Assembly (NCBI GenBank): GCA_008704415.1
Contig: VXIS01000321.1
Location: 1-54,830, forward strand
Direction: 5' to 3'
DNA: 54,830 nt
From: Sphaerosporella brunnea
Lineage: Eukaryota; Ascomycota; Pezizomycetes; Pezizales; Pyronemataceae
Shown: positions 16,121 through 26,962 of the stretch, piece by piece
How positions within the stretch are numbered: the first letter of the stretch is position 1
How the letters are laid out: each line of letters begins with the position of its first letter
Notes under the pieces: model-generated
The model's input: the letters and a program-made list of their open reading frames with translations, nothing else
The model's database searches: none
What the model was told of the DNA's origin: nothing
Made by a program: the position numbers and the translations under genes

Positions 16121-16500
16121 GGGCCCGTCTGGATTCGTGGTGTTTAGGAGATAATGGTCATTTGGCCTAAATACCATTAGGAATGAAATGAGGGTGTGTG
16201 GCGAAATGAGCCCCGTCAGTATCGCTGTGATGTCACCGTCAACCACCACTCGCGCAACCACCCTGCCCGCTTCTACAAGAGACGACCCGTCACGTAGAGA
16301 GTTTGCGATTTGCGTCTAGACGCAAAAATCAGGCGGTGACCCGAAGTCTTGGCCAGCTTAAATTTGCGTCTGGATGCAAATCGCAAACTCTCTACTTGCT
16401 CACTTCCTGCGGCCGAATCCAAACGACCCCCTCTTTAACGAGAATATATTTTGGCCAAATGACCATTATCTCCTAAATACCGCGAATCCGGACGGGCCCG
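16121..16500. mobile_element. MITE with ~50-bp terminal inverted repeats, outer of a nested pair
   Basis: The arms 16121-16170 and 16449-16500 are near-perfect inverted repeats reading GGCCCGTCYGGATTCGYGG from the outside. TA lies outside both (16119-16120, 16501-16502). Most mismatches between the arms are C/T or G/A, as RIP or deamination would leave. There is no coding capacity. A second small element sits inside it. Confidence 0.7.
16297..16392. mobile_element. 96-bp MITE nested inside the 16121-16500 element
   Basis: The ends are inverted repeats of about 31 bp starting GAGAGTTTGCGATTTGC, with two differences, both transitions. TA flanks both sides (16295-16296, 16393-16394). Its size is close to the minimum for a mobile hairpin. 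Nesting implies it arrived after the outer element. Confidence 0.65.
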
Positions 16501-17819
16501 TAATACAAAAACTTATAGGATCGAGAGAAAAAAATAACTACCCCTTTCATTCAGCTGAACCAGCTAACCCACCGGTACATATATATACCCCAAAAAGGGA
16601 TTGGGTCGTCATGATGTTAACATTGCATTGCCTAACGGAATTGAATTTCTCGTGGACAGAACAGAAAAAATCGGTAGAAGTATCCTTTATCATCTTCTCA
16701 AATGTAGGACTTAGGGGGTCAAAATCCATCATCAAGCCGAAAAACACACTTTCGTCACATCAGCGACACGCGACAGCAGAGGTCTATCGTTGATCATGAA
16801 CGGAGTACTTTTCGACCTGCAAATATTTAACGAGTGACAACCCATGACATAAATGGCTCCAATTGGAACCCGCCAGCTTCCCTGTAATGCACTCGTACCC
16901 CAGCCACTGCCTACGGCGAGATAGAGGCATTCGCTGAGTAAAAGCAGGCGCGCGGCCCGGAGCTTGTATGCGCAACAAGACGGAGGGCGGCCAGCCTGCC
17001 AGAGTAAATACTTTATTAAAGTAGCCATCTAGAGCACGAGCACCAATGCTACATTAATGCGGGAAGTAGGATTGGACGTCGTAGGTAGGTTCTTTTCGTC
17101 CAGCTCGCCAGGTGGTGTTGATTGGTGTCTAGATATAAGAGTCAATCACTGTGCATCACCAGCACCGGTGAGGTGAACCACACGTGCACGCCTCTCATGT
17201 GCAGCAGCGGGCCGCTGCCGGTAAATTAAAAGAAATTTTTCGCGCGACTGGCCGACAATGACCGGAGATCTCGCCTAGCTTGCAGCAGATGGCCGTAAGT
17301 ACTTGCGTGCCTACACCGGTGACAAGCAGGAACAGCCCATCATGTCACCACGCGTTCAGATATGTGCACATATCGCAGTCAGACCAGAAAAATCCATTGT
17401 TTTTTTGCCAAGGAGTGTGTGTAAATATAATGTTTGGTATCATATCATCCAGCCTTGTTGTTCCGCCCCTGTCTCGTATCTGCCCGCACTCCTGATGCAG
17501 TAACTAATCAAATCAAACGCCATATTTCCACCATATCCAAGAGCCCTCATTTCTTTCATACAAACTAACCGCCCCGACGAAAACGAAGAAAACGAAAGCT
17601 GTAGAGTATGCAACGACCGACAGCGGAAGAGAGAGGTATACAACAAAAAACCATGCCAGCACAATATAGGGAAATCCAAGAAAGCCAAAAGTAGGAAACG
17701 CTAGAAAAACGGCAAATAAAGTTGTCTGCAACACAGCACAGTGCGAACAAAAGAAAGCATGCAGCTCGTATTAGAAAGCAAGAAAGAAAAAAAAAATCAC
17801 AAACCCCAGACACAGCAAA
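16501..17819. other. Intergenic, no gene recognised
   Basis: No open frame shows family motifs or splice support. The right end is the 3' flank of the membrane-protein gene at 17820-19367. A canonical E-box-like CACGTG sits at 17182, of unknown meaning. Confidence 0.35.
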
Positions 17820-19367
17820 TTAACGCGATTCTCGACCAGAAGACCTTGGTGGTGGTGGCATGAAGCTGACCGATCTTGGTGTTGGGGGTATAGCGTCATC
17901 GCCTCTAGCTTTCATCTTTGCAAATGCCGGCGCCTGTTTTAGAGGAGCATCGCCGGTCGCTGCATGCTTTCTCGCTGTTGGGGCAGGTTGCAGGATGGGG
18001 ACAGCACGTCCTTCCTCTGCTGCATAAGTCGCAGTGTTGGAGTTCAGCTGGTTGTAAGTGGTGTTCATAGTGGTTTCGTGATCCGGTCCCTCCTCTGCCT
18101 CCTTCTGCTCCTTCAATTTGACCAGCCACAGGCTGGAGCGGGCTTCGTCACGAAGGTTCATGGACTTCCTTAGCCTTCGCTTGGTGTGGAACAGACGGTA
18201 AAAGGCGAAGATGTACACGCAAATGGCAAGAAACTCGACCGATATCTCGATGATGGCACAAACAACGACCCAATCCTATCCTTCGCATTAGTACGGATAC
18301 CACTGCAACGAGCGGTTGATGGAGCTACAAACCTGCTGGCGACAAACAAGGGTATAATCGATGACGTCCTGGAAGAGCTTTCGCCGTTGATTGTCCTTAC
18401 AAGCCCATCCCCACAGATCTTTATCATTGTTGGTAGCTCGACTAGCCTGCATGATTCCAATTCCGCAAGACCACATGGCAATAGTGAAAATGAAGACGGC
18501 TCCAGCGAAGATGGTGGCATGCAGGGCGATCCTTTCCGCTCTGTTATGGCCCCCCTTCCAGTAGCTGTACATGATGAAGAGTGACAAGGCGAGCGAAAGA
18601 CTGGCTATAACGACGATGGTGATCTGAGGCCATGTAGGGGTTGAAACGGACCATGGCGGAAGTCCATTTCTCGGAGCAAGAAATCGAGTTGCGTTGAAAA
18701 TGGCGAAAGTAGATGCCACCATAGCCAGAACGACCAAACTGCGACATGATCAGAAAAGCATCTCAAAATCAACGGATGAAGCTAACAAACCTGCAGGCAC
18801 AGTTGATACTTCGCAGAACCACTTTGGCTAATCGCACCTTCAGCTTGACAGCCTGCGATATTGTCAGTGGAAGAAATGTGATGGTTCGCGAATATTCCTC
18901 ACCAAATCACGCCGGTCTTCTTCCCGGGCTTTCTCTTCCAGCTCTGCCACTCGCTGTTCTTCATACGTGGAATAGATCGTTCGGGAAGTCTTGAGCCCTG
19001 CTGACAGAGGAGCGATGGGGTAGTGTGCGTATTGTGTTTCCGTCGGAGTATTGGAGGATACTGCAACAACTTCGCCGTTTACCACACCGACGGAGGACCG
19101 ATGAACGGCGGGCATTGGTACCGGTGGGTAATAATGCTCATGCTCCTGGCTAGAAGCATCGTGATCTTTTTCCGTGTTTACAGGCTCTGCAGCGACAGTT
19201 TCCTGAGTATTCGGCGCCGTCCAAGATGCCATTATGGGTGCCTGCGAGTCGGCCGGCGAGACTGGGTGATTGTTGTCGTGGTCTCGAAGACTGGTGGAAG
19301 AGGAGCGGTAATAATCCTCGGCCTCAGGCGTCTGTGTCCTCGGGTGTGTTTCACTGCGACCTGACAT
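17820..19367 (-). CDS. Fungal four-helix plasma-membrane-type protein, unknown function
   Basis: A 462-aa protein in four exons: 18903-19367, 18791-18852, 18333-18738, 17820-18275; introns are 50-57 bp and all phases agree. The N-terminal 155 residues are hydrophilic, Ser/Pro/Glu-rich and cytosolic in appearance. Four hydrophobic segments follow: LVVLAMVASTFAIF, ITIVVIASLSLALSLFIM, ATIFAGAVFIFTIAMW and VVVCAIIEISVEFLAI. The loop between segments 3 and 4 carries the motif DYTLVCRQQDW, which I associate with an uncharacterised ascomycete membrane family. A basic stretch (KRRLRKSMNLRDEARS) follows the last helix, then a Pro-rich tail. No transporter or enzyme signature is visible. The layout resembles MARVEL-like tetraspans, but that is inference only. 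Confidence 0.82.
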
Positions 19368-20815
19368 TTCGCGGCTTTGGGGTGATCGACGGATGGGCCA
19401 CCGGGGTATGTATTGTCGGGGGGGTTTCGATATCGATGGGGCTGTGTTCTAATCAGGTCAGATGAAAAATGTACTGGACGAGCGCAGCTCTGTTCGTTCA
19501 ACGAACAACCGATTAAAAGGATGAACTGTGGATTTCAAAGGTAACGATTGAACCGAAAGAAAAAAGAAGAAGGGACAGTGGCTTGGAAGCAAAATGAGGG
19601 GTTGGAGACATGTATATGAGGGAGCAACCAACAAGCGGCAGGAAGCCAACGGGCGCCTTTCGCAGGGCGGCACAGCAGGGAGTGTGAGCAGATAGATACA
19701 ATACATACCAGGTTGAGTACGGCCAATCACTTCAGCGTATGGGGAGTATAGTATCTCCAGAAGGGGAGGTGGAGGATGGGAGGGATGGGGAAGCAGAATA
19801 CATACACGCACAGAAGTATCTCGCTCTCTCTTCGCTGGTTCTTTTCTTCATCCGAGGCTGCAGAAAGGTGTTGCGCCTCGAATCACGAATCACGCAGTGC
19901 GAATCCATGCAGCAATCAATGGCGTCCCACAACAGGCAAAGCGCCGAGTGCGAAGCGCCGAGGTTCGGCCACTAAGGGAGCAAGCGAGAATGCGATGCGT
20001 GGTATATGGTCTAACTGCCGGGGCTTGGGCAGATCTGACCAAACAGAACGGCTCCCTGCCCTGCCCTCGTTGGCGTGGGCGCCAAACCGAAACGCCCGGC
20101 TCAACCAACATCCCCCATCAAATCTGTGGCACGTAAGGCAGGCAGGACGTCCGTCTTTCCGAAGTTCTTTCTTTCTGCATTCTGGGCTGTTGCGTTGAGC
20201 CTTTGCATTCCGGGGCTCGCAAAGTTTTATTCGAATATTCTCGTCATGCAGACCGCAGCAGGACTCGAGCGTGTGTACCTGTCTGTGCGTCGATGCGGGG
20301 AACGCGCCGTCCAAGCTCGCTCGGCAGGGATATGCAATATATGTTCGACCAGACACTTGGTGATGGAGGTATGTACCCGAGAATAGCACATGTCCTGTTT
20401 GGGAACGATTTGTGGCCATTTTCCTTTGCCGTGGTGGGCTATTTATGGCAGCTTGAGTGGTGCAACTTCCAGAGTTATTATGGTGTGGATGGGTACCCCC
20501 ACTTTGGGCTGCTTCCACTCCACCAAAATGATTTATTTTCAAAAAGAACTGGTTATGGAGAATACAACGCCCAGGTTTTAGGGACAAATGGCACGCGGGT
20601 GTGAAAAATGGAATATTCACACTCATCACTCGACGGGACAGGGTATTTTGTCTGTGTTAGTAAGGCGTCCCCAACCATGTAGGCGCCTCGGATTGAGAGC
20701 GCAGAATTCGCCCGCGCACACAACCTTACTTGAGCCTCTACTCGAGTAGGTTTTCTGGGTGGCTAGGTAGGTTGCCGTTGTAGTTGCGGTTTTCTTTGTC
20801 ATTCAAGTACATGTA
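19368..20815. other. Promoter and spacer upstream of the membrane-protein gene
   Basis: This is the 5' side of the minus-strand gene starting at 19367. A 237-aa open frame at 19916-20629 (minus) has no domain, an erratic Cys/His composition and no splice signals, so I do not call it. Nothing else is supported. Confidence 0.35.
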
Positions 20816-21003
20816 CTGTCACACCATTCTCATCCAGCGGCATTAAGGTTGAGAGCCCTAACCCTTCGCATTGACAACTAGGTTGGAATGACACGATATT
20901 AGTATGATCGATAAGATTATGATTTTGAAGGGAATCGGGCGAGCGACATCTTTAACTACCTTACAAGACGACTGTTATACCTCTCGATACAGTGGTATCA
21001 GAG
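20816..21003 (+). mobile_element. Possible LTR end plus primer-binding site
   Basis: TGGTATCAGAG at 20993-21003 matches the initiator-methionine tRNA primer-binding site used by many LTR retrotransposons. One base upstream the sequence ends in CA (20990-20991), as an LTR should, and a TG start lies near 20816. I found no second LTR copy and no gag/pol frames downstream, so at most this is a remnant. The 11-bp match could be chance. Confidence 0.3.
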
Positions 21004-21570
21004 TTCTCCAGAACGCACTGGGCAAAAGGACGGTGAATACTGATTTGTTACCACTTTAGCACAAGTAGTTCAATCCTCCCCACTGAGGAGCTTAGTCGTC
21101 TCATGCTCAGCTCAAATCGAGTGCCGGTATTTCGATATCCCTTCTTTCTCCTCGAATGGGATCCAGAGGACCTGATCCAATGTTCTCAACAGCCCGCCAG
21201 CTGGGCCGGCTGCGTCAATTGCTTGTGTAGCCGCTAAATTGCAAACACACTGGATCGTGCCTTCTCATTAATCACCAAGCTCTGACCGAAGGGTTCCCGA
21301 AACCACTTTGGGCTCGACTTCGTAATCCATGCATGCCCGAACCGCCGGCTGGCGTGATGGCTTAGTGACTGCGTCACAGTGCCCCATGTCCTCGCGGTGT
21401 AAGCCACCTGTGGTTCTTCAATGGCACAGATCATCGAGTAGAGCCAATAGCAAGCACTTCTGATCCTATTATCTTTGCATCTCAGCGAGCAACGGTGCCA
21501 GCTCTGGTGGGTGTTGTTGCCGCTGCGGGTTGCTGTTCAATCATCACGCTGTAACTATCGTTTAAGCCCG

Positions 21571-22300
21571 CAGCCAGCCAGCCGGCCATTTTCACAGCCG
21601 GGCTGTCAGCCCGGGCTGTTTGGGCAGGCTATTGAGAATAATGACCTGATATGATCGAAGAGGCTGGTACGGGTAATATTGGTGGTCCTGGAGCACCGGA
21701 GGACTCGGAGAGGAAGTTCTTCTGGCTCGGTCCCTGCTGTCAATAATGATGCGAACCTCTAAAAGAGGAAACGTCAGCATAGTAAACGCCAGTCTAGGCC
21801 CCAAACTAGGCTTGTCAATAGCTAGCCGGGCCGGCGGCCCAAATGGCTGCATGGGCTACCTTTGCAGCCCGGGTTGGCTGGCTGTTTGACTCGCATCGCA
21901 GTTCGATTAGGTGCACCGACTGCAAAACCGTCGAAAAAACACAGATTGCCAATGGATGCATGATTCTGGCATCTGAAGTTGGTTCTGTGTATTTAATAGC
22001 TTTTAGATTTAATGGCCGCCATTGCACTGATCCACCTATGGCTTGACTGACACCTCTTGACCAACTAAGGCTCACCTCGCCAGGCCCGTGACCCCGGGTC
22101 GAAAGGGATTACCCTCGTTAGTGGAGAAACAATAAAATAGGCACAAGATCAAAAGCTCCATTACATTCGGAATGTTCGACGAAGGAGGTGAGCAGTATGC
22201 AGAGCTCTGCACGAGTGATCACTCGTCATGTGGCCAGCCATTCAGCCGGGCTGCCAACCCAAGCTATTTTGGGCCGGCTACTGACAAGCCTGACCCAAAC
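21571..22300. repeat. GC-rich palindromic repeat family, three diverged copies
   Basis: Related blocks of 65-85 bp occur at about 21571-21650, 21808-21895 (inverted) and 22230-22300. They share GCCAGCC, CAGCCGGGCTG or AGCCCGGGCTG, then GGGCCGGCTA and TTGACAAGCC or TACTGACAAGCC. They could be debris of an inverted-repeat element. Divergence is high, so boundaries are approximate. Confidence 0.4.
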
Positions 22301-22729
22301 ATAGATCATAGAAGACGGGCTTCGAATTTAGAAAAACAGTGCCGGGTAGCATCATGCGTTTATGGACTGTTTGTGCGCATCCTGTTCAGAATCTTCCGTT
22401 TCCGCTCTCGACATAGGTAAGATTATGTGTCATGCGCAAATATCGAAATATGATTTACGATCAGCACTATGTATTCTATAAGACTCCTCACGCACAAGCA
22501 TCCAGACCCAAGCATAGTTTCCGTGCGCGGACGAATCATGCGATGTGGCTCGCTTTTTTTGTTTAATCATATTGTATTCGGCCGCTTGTGTCCATGACAT
22601 ATATAGAATAGAAGGGACTATGCTACACCTTAGGTCGAGCCTACTGTTGGTGCCTGCGGCCCTTCTAAGGAAAAAGAAGATAAGGAAATCGCACCGAGTA
22701 TAAGAGTCGCACCAAGGGGATTCGTGGCA

Positions 22730-23215
22730 AGAAAATCATGCTTAGGAGAGAAACAAAGGGAGAGGACGCAAGGGAAAGCCATGTCCGTACATCATGTCGC
22801 CCCGCTGGGCCATGTCGCAACTTTGGTGGAGCCTAGGAAATCCAACACCGCTTCTGTGCACCTATCGTCGGCCAGCAGCGCAGCAGTGGTCGTTGTCGGC
22901 CACCGCTTTTGCCTGCCTTTCTTTGATGCCTCCTTCACCGCCTTCCAGAGGATTCTCTGCTCGTTCTTCCACCTCTTGCAGAACTTGAAAAGGTGGTCTC
23001 GGGTCTGGGTGGAACCCGAGTCGCACCACCAACACTTATCGTCCAGTCGTCGGCCGGTCGGGGCCTCGCCCACCCGCAGCTGGTAGAAGCGCGATGTGAG
23101 GGCCTTTTCGGTCTTACCCGCAATGGGGCCAACCTTCGATGTGTCTCGCTTATCATTACTATTATTGTTCCCATGGTAAGGCGAGGTGTCCAAGCTCGAA
23201 TTCTCCGATACATTT
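22730..23215 (-). pseudogene. LINE (Tad/I-type) ORF2 3'-terminal fragment
   Basis: The minus-strand reading frame 22792-23193 encodes a stretch typical of the C terminus of fungal non-LTR retrotransposon ORF2 proteins. It reads KTEKALTSRFYQLRVGEAPT, then CWWC, TRDHLFKFCKRWK and a CTEAVLDFLGST tail. The CWWC-x-H-C arrangement is the degenerate zinc knuckle after RNase H. Reverse transcriptase and endonuclease are absent, so this is a 5'-truncated or otherwise partial copy. The remaining frame is open for 133 codons, so it is not fully decayed. Confidence 0.7.
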
Positions 23216-23283
23216 GAGATTTGAACTCGTGAGGTAGGGTGGTATCTAGTCCTATGCTCGCATGCGATCCATCTGCAGGCTTT

Positions 23284-23580
23284 TTATTGGTAGTTACGTG
23301 TTCGAGTACCTAAGATGGTTGAGCCGAGTTGAATGACCATAGAGTGGATGACGTTGAGAATATGTGCATCAGATGAAGATGCACCAAAGGTGTCCACCAT
23401 ATACATCTCCAAGGCGGTATGTACAGACCGTGGAAATCCGCTTGTCCAAAGTTCTCCTGGATATGCTTGCACCAAGCATCCATGCCGTACGGAAAGGCTT
23501 GATGTTTACCTGCCGCATGATCAGTCGGAAAAATTGCCGGAACTTCAAAGCTAGAAAGATGTGAAACCACCTTCGTCTGC
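23284..23580 (-). pseudogene. Broken or partial ORF of unknown family
   Basis: Two overlapping minus frames look like one protein split by a frame change near 23430. Frame 1 reads HAAGKHQAFPYGMDAWCKHI then ENFGQADFHGLY. Frame 2 continues VHTALEMYMVDTFGASSSDA and ends at a stop at 23284. An intron could also explain the switch, but I see no clear splice pair. I do not recognise the family. Confidence 0.3.
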
Positions 23581-24386
23581 AGTGACCGAGAGAGCAGCAG
23601 ATATGATGTCTTGATGGCTTTGTCTTCCTGGAGATCGGTTGGTGTTGGATGAAGCGGAAGTATGCGTATGCTTGGATCTCATGCCCTGTGGTGTTGGTTT
23701 CGGGGCGAGTGTTTCAGCCCCAGCGCTTCTCCCTCAGCTCTGAAGCATTATCAAACAGAATTTACTGAAGTCTTCAAAGATTCCGTATTTGCCCATGATA
23801 CCGCAACAATACCGTAGCACGACTGCAATTGCAACGTAGACAAAATACCGAATCTTTGACGACTGTAGTAGCACTGCTGTAGCAATCGCACCCTCCTTTT
23901 TGCAACAGTTTGTACATGTACAATGTATTCAGTGGTTGGATTTTGACACTGTCTTGACTCTTAAACCCAGACATTTCAGATACGTAATAAATTTCTCACT
24001 TCCGAGTTTGGTTTGATGATGCTCGAGCTCGAGCTCAGGTTTAAAATATCTCGGCTTGTCGATGAGCCGCACCACTTTGCTCAATGAGCTCGAGACAAAA
24101 TAAACTTGTTCTTCATACAGGCTTACTTGCAGAGGTCTTGGTGAACAGTACTCAAGAACCGGTAAGCCTTCGCACCGTTACCACTATTTGCGCTTCGTCG
24201 AAGGGGTTCCGTTTTGACGACTTCAAATAATAACTATCGAGTGCGAAGTCATGCGCCGTGTTGGCTCTGGCTTGGCGTGTCTCTTCGCGCGGAAATCAAA
24301 GCGTCGCGCTCTCTACTTAGCTTCCTCTACACCACCCGTCAAGTCTGTTCCCCCCGCAACCAGCCATCACAGTCGCAGCAGGCAAG

Positions 24387-25237
24387 ATGCCGAAATGTGA
24401 GTGTCATTCCTGATATATCTGTTTACCCAGTAAAGGTAGTTGCTAATCCATATCCTCGTCCAGTTTTCTGTAAGTGCCACAATTGTCAGACCTGGTCTCG
24501 CAAGGCTAAGTTATGGTTCAGGCGACTACTGTGATGTATACCTCACCCACGACTCGATAAGCGTGCGAAAAGCCCACAACAGCGGTCGCAACCATCTCCG
24601 AAACGTTGTGGAGTACTATCAGCGTACGATGCTTCCTGTTGCCCTAAGTACCTATGCCATACTGACTGCTTGATTGGCATGACTAGAGATTGGACATGAG
24701 AAGGCACAGTCCGTGATCGATTCTATTACAAGCTCCTATGCCGCGGAAGGGCAGACCATGCCCATGCCTGGAATGATGCCTGCAGGAATGCCGGGTCAGC
24801 CAGGATTTCCTCCGCCAGTTGGCTTGGGCTTTCCTCGTATGAACGCTTTGTTTTTAATAGTTACAATTGATGCTGACTGAAGTCTAGCGCGTCCTGGTCA
24901 GCCACTCCCGCCTCCACCATTCGCCTTTCCGCCTCAGGGTGGCTTACCCGGTACATTTCCCCCTCCCGGACGGCCCGGCATGCCGCCTTTTCCTCCACCA
25001 CCGATGCCTGGTGCGGCTGGATTTCCCCCGCAGTTTCCTGGTGGACTGCCACCGCCTCCTTTACCGGGAATGCCAATGATGGGTGAAGGGTCAATTCCGC
25101 CTCCGATGATACCAGGACAATCACTGAACTTCCCGGTACCTCCGCCCGGTGGATTTCCGCCTCCGTTTTCCGTGTCTAGTCCTCCTGGCGCTGGAGCCCC
25201 CCCTTCCATGGGTAATTACCAGATGCCCCCTAAATAA
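24387..25237 (+). CDS. YHC1: U1 snRNP C protein (U1-C)
   Basis: A 205-aa protein in five exons: 24387-24396, 24464-24469, 24522-24623, 24687-24836, 24888-25237. U1-C is a core U1 snRNP subunit that stabilises pairing of U1 with the 5' splice site in the nucleus. The N terminus is the conserved U1-type C2H2 zinc finger: [16 protein letters not shown], with zinc ligands Cys6, Cys9, and His24 and His30 in KAHNSGRNH. The motif [16 protein letters not shown] follows, then a long Pro/Gly/Met-rich tail, as in the family. The first coding exon is 10 nt and the second only 6 nt (TTTTCT); both are needed to rebuild the finger. Introns use strong donors (GTGAGT, GTAAGT, GTACGA, GTATGA). Identity is very secure. 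Confidence 0.96.
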
Positions 25238-25519
25238 GATCGATCAGTGCTGGGTGTCCTAGCAATGTACGATAAGCACGTGGTGGAATGACCTTAATTT
25301 CTGAACAACATTACTTCATATGCCTTATCATTTGTTATGATTTTTCGTGAGATTTATAGTATTTCCAGTTTCGTATTGTCATTCCTTCACTCCCGGTCAC
25401 TCGAACGTTCATGACCCCTCGTGCTTTAACACGCTTTAGCCGAAAGCCACAAACCCGCCACCACCACCACCACCAACCAATCTACAGAGCACCTACCTAC
25501 TCAAGCACAACCCACCGCA

Positions 25520-26402
25520 ATGTCGCAATGGATACTACGGCCTTCTCTACCGCCCTTCTCACCCATCCGAACCTTCCACACCATCCCCAATGCCGTTTCG
25601 GGAGCAGCAAGGTTACATTTGCGCGCCCATGCCCCGCTCTCCCCACGCGTCGCCACAACGCGAGCTGCCTTCGCGATTTCGAAACAGCTACAGCTACAGC
25701 ATGCATTCCACACGAGCACCGCACCTCAAAGGGATCACCATTTCGACACGCTGAAGTTTGTGCAACGCTTGCAGGCAGAAGGGTTTTCCGAGGAGCAAAG
25801 CGAAGCGTTGATGCGGGTTCTCAGTGACGTGATTGAAGAGAGGTAGGTAGGGAGATGTGCATTGCATGGCTTACTGAGCCAATGCTGACGCCGTCGTGCT
25901 CGTTATCTCAGCATACAAAACTTGACCCGGACGATGGTACCACGCGAGGATCAAGAGAAAATCAACTACACGCAGAAAGTAGATTTCGCCAAGCTACGGT
26001 CCGAGCTGACGGCGCTGCACGGCGCCGAGCTCAATCCCATCAAAAACGATCAAGAGCGTCTTTCTTCCGAGATATCGCGGCTCAGCGCGCGGCTGCGAGA
26101 AGAGGTGCAGAGAGCACAGAGCAGCGTCAAATTGGACTTGAATCTGGAGAAGGGCAGGATCAGGGAAGAGAGCAGTGTGCATGAGTTGAAGGTGAAGGAA
26201 ACGGATACCAGGATCGAGAAGGAAGTGGGTGACTTGAGAGGCATGCTCGAGAGCGTCAAGTTCTCGACCTTGCAGTGGTTGATTGGTGTTTGCACTGTGG
26301 GTCTCTCTGAAGCTTTCCGGGCTGTAGAAGTGGCGGTGACTGATGATCGTATTGCAGGGTACTGCTGCACTGCTTCTGGGTGTGTGGCGTCTCTTGATGT
26401 GA
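25520..26402 (+). CDS. Mitochondrial DUF1640 coiled-coil protein (Fmp32/CCDC90/MCUR1 family)
   Basis: A 250-aa protein in three exons: 25520-25842, 25912-26296, 26358-26402. The N terminus has an Arg/Ser-rich mitochondrial presequence ending near AFHTSTAPQRD. The core begins FDTLKFVQRLQAEGFSEEQS, the DUF1640 signature, followed by a long heptad-rich coiled coil (about 110-215). A single C-terminal helix (LQWLIGVCT then GTAALLLGVWRLLM) anchors it in the inner membrane, with a very short tail. Yeast Fmp32 has been linked to proline metabolism and cytochrome oxidase, and human MCUR1 to the calcium uniporter; the role here is inferred only. The second intron has a GTGGGT donor. Reading through it gives a longer, spurious frame to 26656. 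Confidence 0.9.
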
Positions 26403-26962
26403 GCGGGTTCCAAGCCGTAATAGTGTCGGAGCATAGTACTGCAGACCATTGGATGCGGTGCTACAGCTCTGAGACTGAGAGGGGCTGGAAAGCAGGAGAA
26501 AAGCAACGAAAACCCTTCTCCCCGCAATTAAGCTTGCCTTCTGATGCGCATTACGAAGAAGCGCCCGCTGGCGTTAGGACCAGCAGTTCGCCCCCCTTCG
26601 ATCTGGCCGTGTTGAATCTCGTTACACCACCGGAGCGGTTGATGCCGCTCCCATAGAAAGCAGTAATATTTGACAGGCCATTTCTTTCATTTCGGAGGAC
26701 GACGCAGCTCCTCAGATGAGAGCAATCATGACTGTAGATTCGGAAGCATAAAGTTTTCGAGGTGACTTAAACTGAATACATGAAAAAGTTGCTATGACAG
26801 TCAACGCAAAGTAATGGGAATTTTTCTGTTGCAGTAACAAAAACGTGATGGGAATTTAATTTCGTCGTCAATCATCGGTCACTAGCCGTCATTCGGCTTC
26901 CCACACCACAACACTGCATTCCTCTCGCTCCAAACTTCCCAACCCACGCACCAGTGCACACC
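26403..26962 (+). other. Intergenic between DUF1640 gene and small coiled-coil gene
   Basis: This stretch holds the 3' flank of the DUF1640 gene and the promoter of the next plus-strand gene. Nothing else is seen. Confidence 0.4.

Noticed and set aside
19916..20629. 237-codon open frame on the minus strand
   Set aside because: No domain, irregular Cys/His-rich composition, no splice context, and it overlaps open frames on the other strand.
25922..26656. Longer frame continuing the DUF1640 gene
   Set aside because: Runs through a good intron (26297-26357). The spliced version restores the conserved C-terminal membrane helix and stops at 26402.
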